A stretch of 64,000 nt of DNA, taken from assembly GCF_035492835.1 (NCBI RefSeq), contig NZ_DATJIY010000160.1, positions 1 to 64,000 of the forward strand. The letters run 5' to 3'. The position numbers were made by a program, and so were the translations under genes. This DNA is from Dinghuibacter sp035492835. Lineage in GTDB: Bacteria; Bacteroidota; Bacteroidia; Chitinophagales; Chitinophagaceae. This document shows positions 58,254 through 64,000 of the stretch, piece after piece (within the stretch, counting starts at the first letter, position 1; every line of letters begins with the position of its first letter). The notes under the pieces are model-generated. The model saw nothing but the letters and a program-made list of their open reading frames with translations, was not told the DNA's origin and did no database searches.

Positions 58254-58898
58254 ATGCCCAAGACCATTCGCTTTGGAGAAAGCGTACCCGGCTACGACAT
58301 CCGGGTGCTCAACGAAAGGGAGATACGGGCCGCGGCCGGACTTTTTTTCGTGGCCACGCTCGTTTCCTTTTTGGTGATCCTGTTCACGGACAACTTCGTC
58401 CCGGTGAAATACGTGTTGACCATCTTTTTCCTGGATTTTGCCGTCCGTGTCTTTATCAGCCCGCGGCTGGCGCCTTCGCTGGTGATCGGCCGTTTTATCG
58501 TGCGCCGCCAGACCCCGGAGTACGTGGGCGCCGCGCAAAAGAAATTCGCCTGGGTGATAGGGCTCGTGTTGTCGGCGACGATGTTCACCTTCCTGGTGAT
58601 CGTCAATGCCTATAGCCCGATCACGGGCATCACCTGTCTGGTTTGTCTTATATTTTTGTACTTCGAATCCTCCTTTGGGATTTGTCTGGGGTGCAAGGTG
58701 TATTCGCTGGTGTACCGGAGGAAGGCGCAGTATTGTCCGGGGGAGGTATGCAACGCCAAACAGCCGATCCAGCGGACTTCCGGGTCGCAGTGGCTGATGG
58801 TCGCCTTGTTGATCGCCGTTGTCGTTCTTATCGCTGTATGGGGCAACGGCTATTTTAAACGCACGCCGCATTATCTGTTCGAAAAACCCGCAAAATGA
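58254..58898 (+). CDS. DUF4395 membrane protein
   Basis: A 214-residue protein of DUF4395. It has four to five helices with FGESVPGYDIRVLNEREIRA at the start and a loop SSFGICLGCKVYSLVYRRKA followed by YCPGEVC. The conserved Cys pair ICLGC may be redox-active or bind metal. Its stop overlaps the aminotransferase start (ATGA), so both are coupled. Role unknown. Confidence 0.88.
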   Translation: MPKTIRFGESVPGYDIRVLNEREIRAAAGLFFVATLVSFLVILFTDNFVPVKYVLTIFFLDFAVRVFISPRLAPSLVIGRFIVRRQTPEYVGAAQKKFAWVIGLVLSATMFTFLVIVNAYSPITGITCLVCLIFLYFESSFGICLGCKVYSLVYRRKAQYCPGEVCNAKQPIQRTSGSQWLMVALLIAVVVLIAVWGNGYFKRTPHYLFEKPAK

Positions 58899-60232
58899 GC
58901 CCCTCCGAACGTTACTTCGCGCCGTTCCGCGCCCACATCATCGGCCACGACCGCCTGATCGAAACGCCCGGTGGGCTTCGCCCTTTGGTTTACGCCGATT
59001 GGACCGCCAGCGGCAGGGCCTATCGCCCGATCGAGACCTGGTTGCAGGAAGAGATATTGCCTTTTTGGGCAAACACCCACACGGAAACGACGCTCACCGG
59101 TACCCGTATGTCGGCCGCTTATGAAGAGGCTCGGGCCATTGTGAAAGCGCACGTGCATGCGGGTGACGAGGACGCGTTGTTGTTTTGCGGCAGCGGGATG
59201 ACCGGCGCGGTGAACAAGCTGCAGCGGCTGCTGGGGTTGAAGGGGGCGACATCCGCCGTACGGCCGGTAGTGTTCGTCACCGATAGGGAGCACCATAGCA
59301 ACCACCTCAGCTGGTTGGAGACGACGGCCGAGGTGGCCGTTTTCTCCGACGTTTCTGCGTTGCGGGCATTGGTCGCGCGTTACGCCGACCGGCCGTTAAA
59401 GATCGCCGCCGTCACCGCCTGCTCCAATGTCACTGGTATCCTGACGCCTGTCGACGAGATCGCCTCGCTGATGCACTCGTTTGGCGGTTTTTGCTTCGTG
59501 GACTACGCCTGCGCCGCCCCCTACGTCGATATAGACATGCGCCCGCTCGATGCCATCTATTTTTCCGGCCATAAATTCCTGGGCGGCCCCGGCACGCCCG
59601 GCGTATTGGTCTTCAAGCGCCGGTTGTACCGGGGCGGTGCGCCGGATCAGCCGGGCGGGGGGACGGTCTTGTACGCCAACCCCTGGGGCGACCGGGACTA
59701 CGTCAAAGACATCGAGCAACGCGAGGACGGCGGTACGCCGCCCTTGCTGGGCGCCATAAAGCTCGGGCAATGTATCCGCTTGAAAGAGGCGATGGGCGTA
59801 GACCGGATACGGACGCGGGAGCAGGAGCTGCTGACGCGTCTTCTGGACGGGCTTTCCTGTATCGATCGCGTCCGCGTGCTGGCGGCTGACCACCGGGATC
59901 GCCTGGGGGTCGTGTCGTTTATCGTGGAGGGTGCGCACTACGATGACGTCGTCCGCTTCCTGAACGATCAATACGGTATCCAATCCAGGGGTGGTTGCAG
60001 CTGCGCCGGGCCTTATGGTCACAAGTTGCTGGGGATCGACTTTGAACGCTCGGTGGCCATTCGTGCGGGGTTATCGCCGAAGCCCGGGTGGGTGAGGATT
60101 TCCGTACACCCCACCACAACGGATGCCGACATCGACTATATCCTCGGCGCGATCGCTCACCACGCGTCCTTCAGCGCCGCGTTGTCCCTTTCGGGCGGTT
60201 TGGGCGGGTTGGTCGGCCAGTGGGGGTCATAG
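58895..60232 (+). CDS. Class V aminotransferase-fold PLP enzyme, cysteine desulfurase-like
   Basis: A 445-residue fold-type I PLP enzyme. The PLP lysine is Lys227 in YFSGHKFLGGPGTPG, and VDYACAAPYVD holds the Asp that binds the pyridinium. TDREHHSNHLSWLE and the C-terminal SRGGCSCAGPYGH (a Cys where desulfurases have the active Cys) fit cysteine desulfurase/SufS-like or isopenicillin epimerase-like enzymes. It is coupled to DUF4395 (4-nt overlap). Sulfur transfer with the Cys-containing DUF4395 protein is possible but speculative. Confidence 0.9.
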   Translation: MSPSERYFAPFRAHIIGHDRLIETPGGLRPLVYADWTASGRAYRPIETWLQEEILPFWANTHTETTLTGTRMSAAYEEARAIVKAHVHAGDEDALLFCGSGMTGAVNKLQRLLGLKGATSAVRPVVFVTDREHHSNHLSWLETTAEVAVFSDVSALRALVARYADRPLKIAAVTACSNVTGILTPVDEIASLMHSFGGFCFVDYACAAPYVDIDMRPLDAIYFSGHKFLGGPGTPGVLVFKRRLYRGGAPDQPGGGTVLYANPWGDRDYVKDIEQREDGGTPPLLGAIKLGQCIRLKEAMGVDRIRTREQELLTRLLDGLSCIDRVRVLAADHRDRLGVVSFIVEGAHYDDVVRFLNDQYGIQSRGGCSCAGPYGHKLLGIDFERSVAIRAGLSPKPGWVRISVHPTTTDADIDYILGAIAHHASFSAALSLSGGLGGLVGQWGS

Positions 60233-60636
60233 TGGACGAAGAACGCGAGCCACGCCGCCCGGGCCCAGCGCATAAACAAGGGTTGTAGTACCACCAGTAG
60301 CAGGATGTCCAGCCCCAGCCAGTAAAAGATCCGGTTGTCGTCGGCGGAGATACCGATGAGCACCCACCAGGCCACGAAGGTGGAGGCGCTGACGGCAATC
60401 GACAGGGCGTAGCTGACATAGCTGGTGCCGTAATAAAAACCCACCTCGATGTCCAGTGATTGTCCGCAGACCGGGCACTGGTCGTTCATGTCCAGCACGC
60501 GCCGGAGGTGGTAAGGGTTGGGGTCCTTAAACATGGGACCCCGGCGGCAGCGGGAGCATTTATTCTGGAGGATGCTCAGGGCCAGGGATGGTCTTTTAGG
60601 AACGTTTTCGAAAGATGTCAGGGGTAGTTCCGGCAT
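60157..60636 (-). CDS. DUF983 protein with zinc-ribbon motifs
   Basis: A 159-residue protein. Two CxxC pairs (CSRCRRG at about 27-33 and CPVCGQ at about 54-59) form a zinc ribbon, followed by two helices. This is the DUF983 layout known in alpha-proteobacteria and Bacteroidota. Its 3' end overlaps the aminotransferase by 76 nt and its start overlaps the upstream AraC gene by 41 nt, an unusually packed place. Function unknown. Confidence 0.85.
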   Translation of the reverse strand: MPELPLTSFENVPKRPSLALSILQNKCSRCRRGPMFKDPNPYHLRRVLDMNDQCPVCGQSLDIEVGFYYGTSYVSYALSIAVSASTFVAWWVLIGISADDNRIFYWLGLDILLLVVLQPLFMRWARAAWLAFFVHYDPHWPTNPPKPPERDNAALKDAW

Positions 60637-61441
60637 ATTTTTTAAAGAATTTGATGAAATAGGAGCTGTCGGTAAAGTTCAACGTCCGGGCCACCTCGGT
60701 GATCGGCAGGTCGAAGTTGGACAACAGGCGTTTGGCTTCGAGCATCACCCTGTCCCTGATGACCTGGCCTGCGGGGACGCCGAGCAGGTCTTTGCACAGG
60801 GCGTTGAGGTGGTTGGGGGTGATGTAGAGCATGGCAGCGTACTCTTTGGGTAGCCGCAGGCCGGCAAAGTGTTTGTCGACCAGTTCCCGGAAGTTGTGGA
60901 GCAGCGTGCTGTTGTACCCCGCCGATTCCGGCAGGGTCACCGGGAAGTGGTCGCGTTGCACGGCGACGAAGAGCTGCAGGAGCAGGGTGGCGATGCGCAG
61001 CCGCGACAACGCGTCGGGGCGTTCCGTTTCGCGCAGCATGTCTTTGAACAACGGCTCTACCTGGGTTTTTGCGGAGAGTTGTAACACATGGTCTTTTATC
61101 TCCGTTCCGAAAAACGAAAAACCGTCCGCGATGGCCGAGTCGATCCCCTGTTTTTCAAAAAACGTCGGCGAGAAATTCACCACATACCCGTCCACCGGTC
61201 CGTCGAACCGCCACTTGTGCATCTGCCCGGGTCGCATGAAATAGATCATGCCGGGGCGCACGGGGAAACTCACGAAGTCGATGGTATGCTCGCCGCCCCC
61301 CTGCGTGAAATACAACAGGTGATAAAAGCTGTGCTTGTGCGTCGGCTGTAGGTGCGGGTTCCCGGCGTAGTACCGTTTGAACCGGTCGACCGTGATCGCG
61401 TCGTCGCTCATGCCAAAGGTGGAATATTTCGGAAGCGGCAT
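60596..61441 (-). CDS. AraC-family regulator with cupin domain
   Basis: A 281-residue regulator. The N-terminal cupin (HKHSFYHLLYFTQGGGEHTI, about 36-55) binds an effector, and a C-terminal double HTH follows (LRLPKEYAAMLYITPNHLNAL, read in parts, and FDLPITEVARTLNFTDSSY, then FFKKYAGTTPDIFRK). It shares 41 nt with the downstream DUF983 gene. Target genes unknown. Confidence 0.92.
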   Translation of the reverse strand: MPLPKYSTFGMSDDAITVDRFKRYYAGNPHLQPTHKHSFYHLLYFTQGGGEHTIDFVSFPVRPGMIYFMRPGQMHKWRFDGPVDGYVVNFSPTFFEKQGIDSAIADGFSFFGTEIKDHVLQLSAKTQVEPLFKDMLRETERPDALSRLRIATLLLQLFVAVQRDHFPVTLPESAGYNSTLLHNFRELVDKHFAGLRLPKEYAAMLYITPNHLNALCKDLLGVPAGQVIRDRVMLEAKRLLSNFDLPITEVARTLNFTDSSYFIKFFKKYAGTTPDIFRKRS

Positions 61442-61511
61442 GGGACAAATCTACGGCGCGTTTTCAGGGATGCTCCACCGGATCGGTAAAAAGTACCATC
61501 GAAACACGGAT

Positions 61512-63932
61512 TTACTCCGCTCGTCGAACCAATTCGTACAACAGGTCGGTGACCTTTTGCAGGTGTCCGAAGTCGATCAGGTCGATGGTGTCCTGGGGCG
61601 TGTGGTGCTCGTCGAACCCGCCGGAACCGATCAGCAGGGAAGGGATGCGTCGCTGCATGAAGCTGTAGCCGTCGGTGTTGGCGAGGATATCCCGGACGCT
61701 GTCTTCCGCGCTGAATTGCAGGTCCCCGTTATCGAACATCGACCCGGCTGTTAAAAAGGCGTTTTTATAGGCCGTAGCGCCCAGCGCCCAGACGCCCTTC
61801 ACCGACCGGTGCCGGCTGCCCACCTGTTCCACGTTGATGTTCAGTTGTACCGCGGTGTCACCCAGTTGCGATACGAACCAGCTTGAGCCCTTGAGGTTGA
61901 GCTCTTCCCCACAGAAAAAGGCAAGGACTACCGCGGCGTCCGCGGACTGGGTCGCGAGCCTCCGGGCCACGCCCAATACCGCCGCGCAGCCGCTGGCGTC
62001 GTCGTTAGCGCCGTTGTAGATGGTGTTGCCGATGCGGCCGATGTGGTCGAGGTGCGCGCTCAGAACGATCTTACGGTCCGTTTTGCCCTGGCAATACCCA
62101 AGGACGTTGTAGCCGGTCCGGTTTTCCGGTTTCCAGGTTATGGCTGCTGTAACGGGGCCGCCGAGGTGCCCGGCCAGCGTGGGACTCACCAGGATGACCG
62201 GCACGCCGTTCGCCGCCGGCATCCCGTCGGGTCGATAGTGCATATAGCCAAAGCGATATTGCCGTAGGACGGTGGTGGCCCAATCTGCGGCCTGGCCGGC
62301 GTTCGGCAGGAGGATGATGCCGGCCGTTTTGTCGGTGGCCGTGTCGCCGGGTTTTTGCAGGATCCAATGCGTCGGTCGCAGGCGTCCCCGCTGTATCACG
62401 ACAAAGCTGGTGTCCGCATAGGTTATGCCTCCAACGGTCAGCCGGCTGCCGGTATAGTCGTCCCACACGAACGGTACAGGTTGCAGCCGCGCCGGGATAC
62501 CCGCCTGCCGTAGCTCATCCATAACATACCGCGCCGCCTTGAGGTACCCCGAGGAAGCGGTGAACCGGCCTTCTGTGTCGTCCGAGGCGAGGGCGGTCAT
62601 ATCTTTTTCCAGGTCGCTGCGGCCCTGCTCCGCTTCCTTGCGGCGGGGGATGGTCATCACGGCTTTTCCACCTTCGTATATCACGAGCGTCGTGTCGTTG
62701 GGAAATTCCAATTGTACATCGTACCCATCCATGAAGAAGCGATTGGCGGATTCGGGATACAAGACCGCGGTCGGGGCTCCATCCCCGGATACCTTAATGG
62801 CGTTGCCTTCCCGGGCGATGTTGATCACCTTCCCGTTGCTTTGGATATATGCGCCTACATGGGCCTGGATGGCCGAGTCCGGTACGACGACCCGCACATG
62901 GGAGACGGCGCTTTTATTCATGATTGCCAGTAGCTGTGTGCCCGAGGCCAGGGCGGCTTTGATGACCTGGTCGGAGATGAACAGCCCGTTATCCCCGTTG
63001 GTCATGACGACGACGCCCGTCCCGGACTTCGGGAGGAAAACCGCCATCGTCCGGACGCCGACGTCGGAACCGCCGTGCTCGAGCGCGTATTCGTCCCCCG
63101 GCAGCCCCCCTACGAGGCCCCAGCCCAATCCGCGGAAGTAGTTCTCCTTTATCTTGACCTGGGGGTGGGTCATATCCTGGAACAGCGTATCCGACAACCC
63201 AAGGCCTTTCATCGCAGCGATGCCCAGCTTGCAATAGTCCGCTACCGTGGTGATCAGGTCATCCGCGGCGTTCACCGGCGTCTGGATCGACACGTCGTAG
63301 GGCCGTCCCTGACCGTCGTGCCACCAGGCAAACCGTCCGGTGTCGAGCCGGCTGCTCCAATAGTGGGTGTCGTTCATGCCCAGCGGACGGAACAGGTAGT
63401 TCTCCATCAAAACCTCGAGCGACTGGTGGAATTTATGTTCCAGCGCCCGCCGGAGGTATTCGAAGCCTTCGCCCGAATACCGGAACCGCGTCCCGGGCTG
63501 GAAAGTGAAACGCAGCTTCTGGCCGCCGTTGTCCGTTCGCCAGTTGGGAAAGCCGGTTTGGTGGCTGAGTACGATCCGGGTAGTCAGCCGCGGCAGGTTG
63601 GAGTCACCGGCGATGTCCGGATCGATCCAATAATGCATCAGCGGCTCGTCGAGGTTCCAAAGCCCGGCCTGGACGAGCCGGAGGGTCAGCATGGCCGTGA
63701 CCGGTTTTGTCTGGGAGGCGATGTTGAACAGGGTATTGGCTGGTGCGGGGCGGCCCTGCCGGAGATCGCCGAACGTCCGCAGCAGGCGGATCGTATCGTG
63801 GTCGATCAGGCCGATGCCGACGCAGGGTACGTGGTTGTCGGCCATCCAGCCGGGTACGCTTTTCAGGAAGGTGGTGTCGGTTTGTGCAGTGGCATGCAGT
63901 GCCGCAAACAGGAGGAGGAAGGTGATACGCAT
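61512..63932 (-). CDS. Serine hydrolase-M28 aminopeptidase fusion
   Basis: An 806-residue exported protein (signal peptide 1-17). Residues about 25-350 are a beta-lactamase-like domain: Ser73-Gln-Thr-Lys76 (SxxK), RYSGEGF and EHGGSDVG. A DUF3471-like beta linker (about 360-430) is followed by an M28 zinc peptidase domain (about 455-800). The zinc ligands there are LSAHLDHIG (His/Asp), NGANDDASG (bridging Asp), FFCGEE (catalytic Glu) and DEHHTPQDTI (His). Both active sites look complete. Such a fusion could cleave peptides or esters from two sides. Confidence 0.9.
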   Translation of the reverse strand: MRITFLLLFAALHATAQTDTTFLKSVPGWMADNHVPCVGIGLIDHDTIRLLRTFGDLRQGRPAPANTLFNIASQTKPVTAMLTLRLVQAGLWNLDEPLMHYWIDPDIAGDSNLPRLTTRIVLSHQTGFPNWRTDNGGQKLRFTFQPGTRFRYSGEGFEYLRRALEHKFHQSLEVLMENYLFRPLGMNDTHYWSSRLDTGRFAWWHDGQGRPYDVSIQTPVNAADDLITTVADYCKLGIAAMKGLGLSDTLFQDMTHPQVKIKENYFRGLGWGLVGGLPGDEYALEHGGSDVGVRTMAVFLPKSGTGVVVMTNGDNGLFISDQVIKAALASGTQLLAIMNKSAVSHVRVVVPDSAIQAHVGAYIQSNGKVINIAREGNAIKVSGDGAPTAVLYPESANRFFMDGYDVQLEFPNDTTLVIYEGGKAVMTIPRRKEAEQGRSDLEKDMTALASDDTEGRFTASSGYLKAARYVMDELRQAGIPARLQPVPFVWDDYTGSRLTVGGITYADTSFVVIQRGRLRPTHWILQKPGDTATDKTAGIILLPNAGQAADWATTVLRQYRFGYMHYRPDGMPAANGVPVILVSPTLAGHLGGPVTAAITWKPENRTGYNVLGYCQGKTDRKIVLSAHLDHIGRIGNTIYNGANDDASGCAAVLGVARRLATQSADAAVVLAFFCGEELNLKGSSWFVSQLGDTAVQLNINVEQVGSRHRSVKGVWALGATAYKNAFLTAGSMFDNGDLQFSAEDSVRDILANTDGYSFMQRRIPSLLIGSGGFDEHHTPQDTIDLIDFGHLQKVTDLLYELVRRAE

Positions 63933-64000
63933 GTCCCAAAACTAGCCGCCCGCCACCCGGTTGAAAAATAAGATTGATCAACGTATGTCACCCGGTGACG

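Overview
The window reads as chromosomal DNA of a GC-rich member of the Bacteroidota, most likely a soil-type Chitinophagaceae (inference). Support comes from promoter boxes of the Bacteroidota type TAnnTTTG, few clear Shine-Dalgarno sites, many Sec/lipoprotein-type exported hypotheticals, DUF1800/DUF1501 genes, LytTR/LytS regulation, a glycan-hydrolase set and an ImuA-ImuB-DnaE2 cassette without an obvious lexA next to it. Gene density is very high. There is no rRNA, CRISPR array, insertion sequence or prophage. One tRNA (Lys, UUU) is present.

Layout. 0-2.7 kb: a rhomboid protease, then a two-gene encapsulin nanocompartment (DyP peroxidase with a C-terminal cargo-loading tail, followed by the shell protein). 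2.6-5.6 kb, minus strand: an ArsR-SRPBCC-membrane protein operon with its own operator-like inverted repeats, then an ECF42-type sigma factor and its YCII/DGPF partner. 5.6-9.4 kb, minus strand: an exported GH5-like hydrolase, a collagen-like lipoprotein, decayed ORFs, an SMR-like protein lacking the key glutamate, and a ceramidase-like membrane protein. 9.5-11.5 kb: a Crp/Fnr regulator, then an AT-richer stretch of broken and orphan small genes ending at tRNA-Lys, whose 3' end is partly duplicated.

11.6-20.6 kb is largely housekeeping: SDR, SAM hydrolase, two paralogous lipoproteins, the DUF177-rpmF-plsX operon, DUF3810, dcd divergent from a phosphopantetheinyl transferase, and DUF2130. 20.6-31.5 kb: YdcF-like and basic-secretory metalloprotease genes, a DUF1800-DUF1501-GH51 run, an MDR oxidoreductase, DoxX, VOC, a Ca2+/H+ antiporter and a truncated serine-hydrolase relative. 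31.5-40.7 kb: serine hydrolase, AraC regulator, MscS channel behind a clear promoter/operator, nitronate monooxygenase, NTF2-like, cupin and PqiA-like genes.

40.6-46 kb holds the imuA-imuB-dnaE2 mutagenesis operon, headed by an almost perfect 23-nt palindrome and a small divergent gene. 46-51.8 kb: DUF3050, an isochorismatase-fold protein without its cysteine, a TetR regulator, then an ApbE/DUF2271-PepSY-repeat protein operon and DoxX. 52-64 kb: an EXPERA protein coupled to an SDR, Hsp20, a lipase-maturation-factor-like protein, a HAD phosphatase, a LytTR/LytS two-component pair, DUF4395 plus a class V aminotransferase, DUF983, an AraC regulator, and an unusual serine hydrolase-M28 peptidase fusion.

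The strongest functional units are the DyP-encapsulin compartment, the imu translesion cassette with its operator, the ECF42-DGPF pair and the ApbE-DUF2271-PepSY flavin/redox operon. A recurring architectural trait is that convergent neighbours overlap at their 3' ends, in at least ten places.
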